64,000 nucleotides of DNA from Mycteria americana (taxonomy: Eukaryota > Chordata > Aves > Ciconiiformes > Ciconiidae), in contig NC_134366.1 in the NCBI RefSeq assembly GCF_035582795.1, positions 3,702,828-3,766,827 of the forward strand, in the 5' to 3' direction. The notes below the pieces were generated by a model. That model saw only the letters and a list, made by a program, of their open reading frames with translations. It did no database searches and was not told the origin of the DNA. Below are positions 31,430-40,935 of the stretch, one piece after another. Positions within the stretch are counted from its first letter, which is position 1. Each line of letters begins with the position of its first letter. Both the position numbers and the translations under genes were made by a program.

Positions 31430-34400
31430 CCAAGCTGCTGTGACTTGGTGTATGGGCATCTCTAGGAAAGATGTTCCCCATGGCCAGGATGCCAGCACAC
31501 GGAGCATTTAGTTCTACGGCTTTCCTCGCAAGCAGGGCTAAAATGGGCTTGGGTAGAAAGCCTTTTTTGAGCACATCCAAGGCTGTCAGCCGGTGGTGTG
31601 AGTGGTTCATTGCAGACTTGCTTTGCTCCCCATCAAAAATGCTCCCCCATCTTACCTGGCTTCATTGAGTTTGGATCAGTGCATCCTGCCTGCCACAGGG
31701 TATTTTGGCATATGCTGTGACTTGCTGGGAATAACTTGGCCACCGGACAGTAAAGGCAGCACACACGATAGTGACCGTGACCTCGTTACATGCAGATGTC
31801 GTACCACGGAGAGACGTTGCCACTTTGAAACTTGGCTGCTCTTCTCTGGGGAGTGCATCTACCCATGGCAGCAGTGTCACCGGCAAATGCCGCGTGTTTT
31901 AATTCTTAAAAAAAAGCCTGAATTTTCACGTTCCTCTTTCTCCTTCAAAATCTGCTTTCCTTTGCAATGGATGGTGTTAGCTGTGTCACTGCTTTGTACT
32001 TATAACCTCAGTGTTCCTTTGAGTTTCTCTGAAGTGAATGATGTATCTATTGGTGCTGTTGGGTTTCTTCAATTTTCCTTACAAGCAGCGGTAAGCAGAG
32101 GCTTTCTCAGAGCCGTATCTGGCTGTGCTTAGAGGAATGAGGACAGGAAAACAGTCCCTAATGCATTACAGTTTAATACTAGAAGTGATGCTCTTTAACC
32201 AGGGGTGGTCTTTTCCAACACGTTTAACCCGTATTGTTCCAAATCTGAAGTGTGCAGCATCATCACTCCATCCCTTGCACAGTGTGCAGAGTAGGAATTG
32301 TGGCAAGAGGAGCTTTCACTGTGCTGCGGAGAGCAGACGCTGACTCAACAGACTGTAAAGCTTTGAACGTCAAAGTAATATTGTCTTCACTATGCACTAC
32401 AGGAGAGAAAACCAAGATCTTAGGGCCAGACTCCATGCTCAGTTCTCATGGAGGATAGAGGAGTTATACGAGACAGACACTGCCGTGAGGTCTTCCCCCC
32501 GATGCACTTTCCAAGACCCTGGATTCCTTCCAATTTAACAACTTTTACAAACCCAGTAAGGTTTCTGTTGGCACAGGCTAGTTCTTTACTCCTGCTGGTA
32601 CACTTTGGGATGGAAAGTTCAGTACCAGGGGACAACCCATCTAAGCATAAAACTTAATTGCAGATTAACTCATTTGGAGCTTTCACGCTCTTCCGTATAT
32701 GACTCAAATTATGAGAATTTTTTTTTTTTTGCTTCTCACAACTGCATGCATTTGAGCATGTCTGAAGTCTTTTATAGACTTAATACTGTTTGGTTAAATA
32801 AACCATTCTGACAAGGAAGTAAAGCCAGATTTTTCTGCTGAATCATTGTCATTGTCCTTATTTTTATATCCCTTTGCCAAGCCCAGTCCATGTTTGTGCA
32901 GTACCCATCCCTCACCCCTCAACTCTGACCTGGGGTGCCTACAAGTGATAACAACAAGTATATACTGTGCATTAGCAGAGAACAACCTTCATGCAAACCA
33001 TCCACACAAAAAAATCCTCTTGCTAGAGCCTTGGACAAGACTTGGCCGGGAAGTCACTGTGGTTCTGACCTGCCCAGCTATCCCAAGGCATTCCTGGGCA
33101 TGGTTTGGAGCTTGCAAAGATCAAACCATTGGCCAGAACATGGGAAGAGCTCCAGCGTAATCCTTGGTAGCAGATTAAAGAAATGAACCCAGGGGTGACA
33201 AAAAAGAGGTGAGAGCCGTAGAGGGAACATGGAAGTCGTGAAAAGGTGCTGGAATTATTAATGGGAATATTAACTGTCACAGTCAAGCCTTGTGCAGTTA
33301 CAGGTAGTTTTTGTTTTCCTTGGCTCTGTCACAGCTGCTTGATAGTTTCTGCCTGAATTTCCACCACTGCAAGGTTAATGCCCGGTCTGGCAATATGGGA
33401 TAGTTTGCTCTCGACATGGAGTTACAACATAACCCTGTCCTTTGCAGAACAAAGCAGAATCTGGCTTTGATGTTTGGACACATGTGAAAATGTTTGAGTT
33501 TCATTCCTCGGTCGTACATAATCTCCAAAGTCCAAAGTTAGCATCAGAGTTAAAATCAATGCACTGTCCTCTGCACAGGTAAGGCTGTGATGTAACTTCT
33601 GTAAGGACTGCTGTTGTCAGAGCCCTAATTATTGAAGGAAAAAAAAAGCAAAGCAGAGATTGTAAAGCAAAGTTTTATCCTGCATCGGATCCAGTGGATG
33701 TTTGGGGGCTCATAAGGTCGCAGTGGCTGTAGCCCGTAAGGGACTGAGGTTGTTTTCTCATGCCTCACTTTGGTTTTCTAGCCCCTTGCCATCACCCCAT
33801 CCCATTCCTTATAGCCTCCTTGTGCCTTTGCAGAGGATGGGGGTCTAAATTTGGAGGGGGCTGGCACTTTCCAATAGGCATCTTTTGGGAACACCATCGG
33901 CCCACGGGGCTGGAGGAGACGGTGGAGGACCATCAAGACGCTAGGAGCTCACCCCCCACCGAGGCTCAGGCACTGCACCCCAGCCAGCCAGCCCCTGGCA
34001 GGAGGGCAGGCCTGTTCCCAGCCAGCAGGCAGAGTCCAAAATTTCTGGGCTTGTGCAATGATTTGGGATAAAGCAGGGAGCTGGTTTGGCGCTGCGGGGG
34101 ATCCTGACTCAGCTGTACATACCCACGCTCCAGCTGTGTTACAGGCGGTGGGATGAATCCAGACACACACACACACGCAGAGCTTTTTTTTATCCCCAGA
34201 AACTGTACACGAGACACAGGGCTTGAATGCACAGCCTCCCGCAGCCCTGGAAAGGCAGGTGACCACAGGCATTCCCAACTTGCACAGATACATGAAAATG
34301 GTATTGTAGGTTATTAGTGATGTTTGCAACTCCCTTCTCCTCCCGCTGACGGCAAGATTGGCAAGATCTGTCCTTTTCTTAAACGTGAAATGGGAAGGAG

Positions 34401-34825
34401 CTGTTGGTATGTCCTTGCTCTGTACATCCCACCTCTGCTCCCTTTGGGGATCTCATCAGATACAAGAAGGGGACTATAGACAAGACAATTTGAAAACTTT
34501 GAGGAAATTCTTACAGCTCTGGAGAGGATATTTGTTGTTCTCTGACCTTTCAGGGGTTTACCACAAGCTGATGCCATCCTGCCAATGATAGTTCCTGCGG
34601 AAAATAAATCTGTCGGTAAGGAGCTGATAACAAAATAATGTAGTCCCAATGCTGGCGTGCAGCCGGAGGCTCCCAGGTCACTTCACTTATTTGCCAGCTC
34701 ATCTGGCCTGATCTTTGCTTGCAGACCCACCCGCACACTCGTGCCAGCTGCCGGCACCATGGACATATGGGCCTTCCGACTTACGGTCCTGAATTTAAGG
34801 AAATGAATTTCCTTAATTTCAATAG

Positions 34826-35080
34826 GAAATAGACAATAGGGCAGACTGTGCTGGTCGCGTGCAGGGTGTGCTTTCAGACAAGTGTATGGCCAGCCGCCTA
34901 TTTACACACAACCAGCCCTTTTTATCCCCTTATCCCTCTATTTTCTTCCCTAATCCCTAAATCCCTCCTTTTCCCCACCTTTGGTTCCTACCCTAAACAT
35001 CCCACCGTAAGTCCTGTGCAGTCCCAAAATGCTCTTCCCCTGCATGCCATAGGATGTCCCTCCTCCCTTGCAGCAACCTC
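34826..35080. repeat. Dispersed repeat copy A, possibly an LTR-derived fossil
   Basis: The segment starts near CAATAGGGCAGACTG and continues CACACAACCAGCCCTTTTTA, CCTTTTCCCCACCTTTGG and CATCCCACCGTAAG. The same landmarks recur in order at about 38232-38400. Family unknown; an old ERV-related fragment is possible. The ends are uncertain. Confidence 0.45.
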
Positions 35081-35543
35081 CCTTAGTCCAGACGGTGGTC
35101 TGGAGGGCTGCTCCCAATGACACCTCTTGATGGGTCTCACACCGGGACCCTGGGGCTCCGCTGGGACAGTCCTGGGAGGGACCTGGACAAAATACTTGTT
35201 CCTTGGAAGTCCTTAATTTGGGTTCCCACCTGCCAATATGCCCCTGTGCTCCTCTGGGCCTGTGCAGATGGGCTTTTGATGGGCTGATGCCCCCCCGATG
35301 GGGCTGGGAGTAGCCTGGCAGGGCTATTTTTTCTGTCTGTGCTCCTTTGTGCTCTGTCTGTGCAGATGAGCTATTATCACATAACCCAACACCACAATAA
35401 CCGGAGACGCAGAGCAGCAGCACATGTGAAGGAAGTAAAGAGAAAAGCCATTAGAACCATTAAGCAAACAAGGGTTGCTTACACCAAAACACCCAAACCC
35501 AGCGTTGGCACCACAGGGATCTGATAACCATGGGATCACACAA

Positions 35544-35549
35544 TTTATT
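35544..35549 (-). promoter_or_regulatory. CYP8B1: CYP8B1 polyadenylation signal
   Basis: On the minus strand the sequence reads AATAAA 46 nt downstream of the CYP8B1 stop codon, implying a very short 3' UTR. Confidence 0.6.
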
Positions 35550-35594
35550 TCACAGATAACACCAGAATAAACAACTCAACAAGGACTTCCCAAA

Positions 35595-37127
35595 TTAAAA
35601 GCGTAGCCTGTATCTGAACCGAACATCACGAACAGGCTGCATCGTCCCGAATCCCCAGCGGCTGATGTCTATCGCTGGGATCTCCTCTTCTCTGTTGACC
35701 AGCTCCAGGTCATAGTGACTCAGCATCAAGAACGCAAACAGTTTCATTTCAGCAACAGCAAAGAACCGCCCGGGACAGATGGACACTCCTGCCCCCCAAG
35801 GCATGTTGAAGTATTTCAGCCTCTTCCCATTTTTGTAGAAATCTTTCTTGGTGCCATCTGGGTTTACGAAGCGGTCGTACTTAAATTCATGAGGCTCAGG
35901 GTGAATTTCTGGGTTCATCTGCACAGAGATGTGCGGGAACAGAGCCACCCTGTCTCCTTTGCGGAGAGTGTACTCTCTCCCGCTGCTCGTCTTAAGGCTG
36001 GTGTCCTGGAGGACAGCTCTGATCAGCATTGGGGCTGCAACCAGCCTCAGGGTCTCCTCCAGAGCACTGTCGAGAAGAGGAGTCTGGTTTAACATGTCCC
36101 TAGTGATGTTAATTGGTGGGCCTCCTGGCTTTGCTTCCTGGCCGTTCTCCCTTGAGACTCTATCTACCTCATCCCTCACAGCCTTCATAGCTTCTGGATG
36201 TTTCATTAGATACAAGAGGAGCCAGAAGGACGTTGGGCCTGTATTGCCTTGGGATGCCCAGAGGAGCATAAACCTGAAACGAACCCGCATGTACTCGGGG
36301 ACACCATTTTGTGCCAGAAGCTGGTCTTGATCGCTTATCCACCCACTGATATTGTCCTTCTGGCAGGTCTTATTCATGGACAACATGCTCCAGAAGAGCC
36401 TCTTCAGCCGTTCAGCTTCCATTTTGTCCTTGGGAGGCAACACAGCATAGGCCAGGCGAGGGAAGAGGCGGTCGTACTTCCGAAACTCGTGGAACATCTG
36501 GTTGGAGTGGATGCGATCTTGCTCATTAGCTTTCTCCTTGTTATCTGCCCCTTGGCGTGGCTCAGTGCCATACAGAGCCAGGTACCCAGCTCTGAAGACG
36601 ATGTTGTAGCAGTACTGGAAGAGGTTATCCTCTTGCCACACTCGCTTCTCCTCCCCTGAGCTCAGATTGAAAAGCATCAGCTTCTGAAAGTTCTCCATGG
36701 TGGCTTGGGTCATGACAGTGAGTCCATCTCCCATCAGATGCTTCGTGCTCGATGTATGAATTATGCTATGACTGGCTTCAATGGGCTTGTAGCCAAAAAC
36801 CTGCATGACTAGTTCAGATGCAAAAGTCCTAAAGTCTAGTTTAGATCGTGCTTCCTTCACGATGGCTCCAAAGCAGAAGGGGTCCATCACGAAGGTGAAG
36901 TAATAGCCTCCGATCAGCACCGTGAAAATATCCCCGTGTTTTCTCTGCATCCTTTTTAGAAATTCCGAACTGTCCTTTCTGAAATCCAGTATGTAACCCA
37001 GCCAGGGAATGGTACCTTTGTCCAGAGGTGGCTCATCGGGTCTCCGTCTCCGAAATGCACCCAGGACGTAGAGCCCACCGAGCAGCGATGCTATCAAGGT
37101 ACAGAGGAGAATCACCCAGAGCGCCAT
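35595..37127 (-). CDS. CYP8B1: Sterol 12-alpha-hydroxylase (cytochrome P450 8B1), single exon
   Basis: An endoplasmic-reticulum P450 of liver that adds the 12-alpha hydroxyl in bile-acid synthesis and so sets the cholic acid share. The 510-residue frame is uninterrupted, as expected for this intronless gene (human about 501 residues). It shows an N-terminal membrane anchor (residues about 3-25, LWVILLCTLIASLLGGLYV) followed by a basic stop (RRRR), a proline-rich hinge, the ExxR motif in LEETLRLVAAP (about 355-365) and the haem loop MPWGAGVSICPGRFF with haem-ligating Cys451. Trp in place of the usual Phe in the haem loop is typical of the CYP7/CYP8 group. It converges with the SPEG-like gene and is followed upstream by ACKR2. 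CYP7A1/CYP8A1 are alternatives, but the single-exon structure and locus favour CYP8B1. Confidence 0.95.
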   Translation of the reverse strand: MALWVILLCTLIASLLGGLYVLGAFRRRRPDEPPLDKGTIPWLGYILDFRKDSSEFLKRMQRKHGDIFTVLIGGYYFTFVMDPFCFGAIVKEARSKLDFRTFASELVMQVFGYKPIEASHSIIHTSSTKHLMGDGLTVMTQATMENFQKLMLFNLSSGEEKRVWQEDNLFQYCYNIVFRAGYLALYGTEPRQGADNKEKANEQDRIHSNQMFHEFRKYDRLFPRLAYAVLPPKDKMEAERLKRLFWSMLSMNKTCQKDNISGWISDQDQLLAQNGVPEYMRVRFRFMLLWASQGNTGPTSFWLLLYLMKHPEAMKAVRDEVDRVSRENGQEAKPGGPPINITRDMLNQTPLLDSALEETLRLVAAPMLIRAVLQDTSLKTSSGREYTLRKGDRVALFPHISVQMNPEIHPEPHEFKYDRFVNPDGTKKDFYKNGKRLKYFNMPWGAGVSICPGRFFAVAEMKLFAFLMLSHYDLELVNREEEIPAIDISRWGFGTMQPVRDVRFRYRLRF

Positions 37128-37184
37128 GAGAGCTCTGTGCCCGTCCAGGAGCTTGGACTAGAGCTAGGTTGGGGCAGGAACGTG

Positions 37185-37191
37185 CTTTTTA
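37185..37191 (-). promoter_or_regulatory. CYP8B1: TATA-like element of CYP8B1
   Basis: On the minus strand GAATAAAAAGC lies about 60 nt upstream of the start codon. A cap site some 30 nt downstream would leave a 5' UTR of about 30 nt. This is suggestive only. Confidence 0.35.
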
Positions 37192-39771
37192 TTCCCATTC
37201 AGCAGCTGATATGCAGATGCACAGCTGACAACCTCTGTCCCCATTGGCAGCAAGTGTTTGCCTTTCCCCTGTGGGAAGCTCCAGTGTGTACTTCTCCCTC
37301 GATGAACAGACAGAGATTTTTAAGGTGGAAGGTACGCTGTAAGCAGGTTGGAGCTACTGGGCTGTGCTGTGTAAGGTGGGTGGGTTTTGGCATGTGCTCT
37401 ACAGCAGCTTAAGCAAATTCCCTTTTCTAGGCTGCGTGGAGCCCAGCTTTTGAAAAAGAGGGGTCCGAGAATTTCACTCAGTGATTTCTGCCTTTAAGAG
37501 CAGGCTGTGGGCACGCGCTGCAGGCTGAAGAAATGAGAGGAAGAGTGGATGTGGGAAATGCTACTGGAAATGAGTTCAGGACCGAGGGAAGGGGGTTACA
37601 GCTGAGCTAACTTGGTCTCAAAAGCCAAGAGAAGGAAGGGTCTCCAACATTTTGATGTTCTCCAACGCACAGTGCCCCATAAGTGCTTTGCCAATGAACA
37701 GTGCAAGCACTGCTAACCCGTACAAGGGCAAAGCAAAGCAGGTCTGCTTCCCCCGTGGGTGATCAGGGCTTGAATCAGTTGCATTTGCTTTGCACCAGAT
37801 GAGTCCGGAGTCTGGAAATGGCCAAGCCCACCTCCTGGCTGGAGAGCAGCTGCACCCAGATGGACGCCAGCACTTTCTGCTGTGCCGATGAACGTGCACC
37901 CAGTGCTTGGCAGCTGCAAGTCACTCATGTCCCCTCCAGCCAGTGGAGCACCCCCAACCCTCTGCCCTCCTGCTCCCACCCCCGTACCTGGCAGTTTTAA
38001 CCATTTTCCCTTCTGCTTCCCGATCTCTCCTGCCCCCCACTCTCCGGATGGAGTTCAGGGACGATGCCAAGGACCCCATGGCACTCTGCCTCTGGGTGCT
38101 GCCACCCTGACCTACGCAGCCAGTCACCGCAGCCTCTGTCCCAGCCGCTGGTGCTTGGACCTCACAGCACCCTCACGTAGGATAGAGAGTGACGTTATAT
38201 GGAGAGAGAGTTAAGAAAAAGTATTTAATAAGGCAATAGGACAGACTGCCGTGAGCAGGCACACGCACACAACCAGCCCCTTTTACACCCTCCCCATTTT
38301 CCCCACCTTTGCCCTTCCCCTGAGCATCCCATCATAAGTTTTCCACAGTCCCACGAGCCCTCCTCTGTATGGGATCACAATCTTCGTCTTAGTTTTTGCT
38401 TCCCAGCTGCTCTCCCCTTCCACGTTCCCTCCCAGTGACCTGACCCCTGGAGTGAAGGCCACATCGTAGCATCAGCTGAATATTTATTCTGGCTTTTTTT
38501 TTTTTTTTTTTAAGGAAAGCTTCCAGCCTTACCATTTTGGAAACACGCTGTAGCAATGTTGGCAAGAAAAATAACAGCAGTGAAAACATCTTTGCAGATC
38601 AACTGAAAGCCCTTCTTGGTCCAGTAACTTGTCTAGCAATAAAATTAAGGTGATGAGTGTTTTCTCTTAAATTATTAATTTTATTTGTACAATTTGAGGC
38701 AACTCCCATGCTCAATAGTTTTCCAGGCTGGAAACGGCCCATTTAACGTTCAAGAGTATTTGAGGTGAATAGTACCTTTAAATAAAGGTCAGCAAACTAA
38801 TAATCTTGAACTTTAAAGCTACACTGGGTAATAAGGATTGGCTAACAGCTCTCCATGCTCTTCTGTTCAAGTCCATGCTCTCACTCTGTGGTGTTGCAAA
38901 GCCAATATTTATGTTAAAGATGGTATCTTTTTTATCTTGTCAAAACGGATCTTTGGGAAGGCAAATACCTCCCTGTTCTGCTGAGCCTATTTTTTTTCTT
39001 TTTCTCACTGGTCATTACTGGTTTGAACTTTGTTGCTGATCGAACTGATCTCAGATCAGTTGATGATTGAACTGATCTCTAACCAAGGATCTGTCCCTCA
39101 GAAAGACACCATTTCCTGCTCAACAGACCCGAGTGTGGCACAGCTCATCGTAACGGAGAAACCAATCCTTGGTCACACAAGCCAGTTCAAAGGTGCCTAA
39201 TTCCTCCTGTTGGCTCTCCTGGTAGAGAAAGGGATGAGCCTGGCTGAACACATCTACCTGGCAGATGGCAAAAGCCAGGAGAAGCAAAGCCACCCTCCAA
39301 GTTGGGCTTCTGGCCACCTGTGTCTGGCTTGATGGATGAGCGTGGCAAATCCATTCCTCAGCCCGCACCACGAGCTGGAGGGATAATGGGATCGCTCTCC
39401 TCCATCAGATCCTTTGGGATCTATGGGGCAGAAGTTCTGCACAAGTTTCAGTTTGCATTTTTAAGGGCACAACATCTAGATAAGCTGCTCCTTCATCCAC
39501 TAATGCCTCACATACTCCAGACAGGAGCTGGGCTTCTTCCATGAGCATAAACCCAGGGCAATCCTTTTATAATAATTCCAGTTATAACAGAAACAAATCC
39601 CATGTGTACTTTTCCAATCCCAACATGGAAAATCCTCATCTCAATGCTGGCACTAGGATGAAATAACCGGTTATGCAGTGCCGTGGGCTCACACTAACTC
39701 CATTGCATGGCCAGGACCAGTAAAATACAGCATAGAGGGCATACACGTAATGTAAATAATGTAAATATTTA
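37192..39771. other. Intergenic between CYP8B1 and ACKR2
   Basis: This stretch holds the dispersed repeat at about 38212-38400 and a T-rich tract at about 38497-38511. No coding sequence was recognised. The open frames here are short and lack similarity. Confidence 0.6.
38212..38400. repeat. Dispersed repeat copy B, possibly an LTR-derived fossil
   Basis: This copy shares ordered landmarks with copy A at 34826-35080: CAATAGGACAGACTG, CACACAACCAGCCCCTTTTA, TTTTCCCCACCTTTG and CATCCCATCATAAG. It lies in the same orientation 3.4 kb away, beyond CYP8B1. Confidence 0.45.
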
Positions 39772-40935
39772 TCATGCATTTGTGATACTCAACATTTCTA
39801 TCTCAGCTGCATATCTGCTGCAAGACTGGTTTGTCTCTGAGGGCTGGATGTCAAAGAAAGCGCTTCTCCTGAAAATGGCCCAAGGGATCCTCCATAAATA
39901 TAATCTGAACCGTTTTTTCACAAAAGCATAGAGCAAGGGGTTGAGACAGCAGTGGACAAAGGACAAACTCTCCGTGATCTGCATGGCATAGTCCAATTGC
40001 CTACTACTTTCACAGCTCCTGATCACACCGACATCTTGCAGGGAGTGAAGGATGAGGGCAATGTTGTAAGGCAACCAAAGGACAAAGAAGACACCCACCA
40101 GGGTAAAGACTAGGCAGAGTGCTCTCCTTGAGCCAGGCATCTGAGACGTGGTGAGGACACACGCTATGCGGGAATAGCAGAATACCATCAAGAGGAAGGG
40201 AAAAAGGAAACCCAGGATGTTTTGAATGACCCGAAAGACAACTTTCCAAAATAAGTGTTTCTGGCCGTAATCATGGGCGCACACGATTGTTTTGTTGTGG
40301 ATTTGCCTTGTGCTGGAGAAGAGACCATCAGGAATGGAGAGAAGTATGGAAAGGACCCACACCACCAACAAGATGAGGATGGACTGCCTCCGTGTCCTGG
40401 AGCTGCGAGGGGAGTAAGCGTGAACTATCTGCAGATACATGTCCAGACTCATGCAGCTCACAAAAAAGATACCACTGTAGAAATTCACAGTGTACATGGC
40501 ATTTAAGACCGGGCACAATATGTCCCAGGTTACCCACTGAGAAATGTACAGAGCCCAAAAAGGAAGGGTTAGGAGCACTAAGAAGTCTGAAACCACCAGG
40601 TTCAGTAGATACACCTCGGTCATCTTCTTTTTCTTCTTGATGTACATAATGAGGACAATAAACAGGAGGATATTCCCGGCCAACCCGACCAGGAAGACCA
40701 CAGAGTAAAAAGATGGCAAGAATACTCTGCTAAAGGAGAGTACCTCTTCTTTTGTGCAGAGGCCATACTGCATGTAACTCTCCTCGTCCAAGTACTCGTA
40801 CGGGTAGTCGCTCGAATTGGCAGCATCCAGCAAGGCGGCAGCGGTTGTTGTTGCCACCTTTGAAGTTGCGTTTGACAAGTGGCTGCCTAGGAACAAAAGA
40901 CAAGCTAAGGGGCTCAAAATGTTGTTCCAATCCAC
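39772..40935 (-). CDS. ACKR2: Atypical chemokine receptor 2 (D6), main coding exon
   Basis: A seven-transmembrane decoy receptor that binds and clears inflammatory CC chemokines without G-protein signalling. The acidic, tyrosine-rich N-terminus (NSSDYPYEYLDEESYMQYG) is a probable tyrosine-sulfation and glycosylation site and matches human ACKR2. VFLPSFYSVVFLVGLAGNI begins TM1. The DRY motif is replaced by DMYLQIV, in line with the DKYLEIV of mammalian ACKR2. TM7 reads LDYAMQITESLSFVHCCLNP then LLYAF. The 387-codon frame is a plausible length. The first roughly 16 residues from Met at 40935 may be intron read-through, because a good acceptor (CTTTTGTTCCTAG on the minus strand) ends near 40889. 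The true start may lie in an upstream exon. CCR-type receptors are alternatives, but the motif changes and the CYP8B1/HIGD1A neighbourhood favour ACKR2. Confidence 0.9.
   Translation of the reverse strand: MDWNNILSPLACLLFLGSHLSNATSKVATTTAAALLDAANSSDYPYEYLDEESYMQYGLCTKEEVLSFSRVFLPSFYSVVFLVGLAGNILLFIVLIMYIKKKKKMTEVYLLNLVVSDFLVLLTLPFWALYISQWVTWDILCPVLNAMYTVNFYSGIFFVSCMSLDMYLQIVHAYSPRSSRTRRQSILILLVVWVLSILLSIPDGLFSSTRQIHNKTIVCAHDYGQKHLFWKVVFRVIQNILGFLFPFLLMVFCYSRIACVLTTSQMPGSRRALCLVFTLVGVFFVLWLPYNIALILHSLQDVGVIRSCESSRQLDYAMQITESLSFVHCCLNPLLYAFVKKRFRLYLWRIPWAIFRRSAFFDIQPSETNQSCSRYAAEIEMLSITNA

Larger units (their letters stand above)
29848..35543. other. Intergenic between SPEG-like and CYP8B1 3' ends, with SPEG-like 3' UTR
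   Basis: The two genes converge here. The 3' UTR of the SPEG-like gene must start at 29848. Contents include a 21-bp tandem repeat (TCCATGGAAGGTCACCAGG) at about 31143-31192, polyadenylation hexamers near 31424 and 32797, a CA run at about 34165-34178 and the dispersed repeat at about 34826-35080. No further coding sequence was recognised. Confidence 0.6.

Noticed and set aside
36249-36659. A 136-codon plus-strand open frame
   Set aside because: It is antisense to CYP8B1 and carries no recognisable domain.
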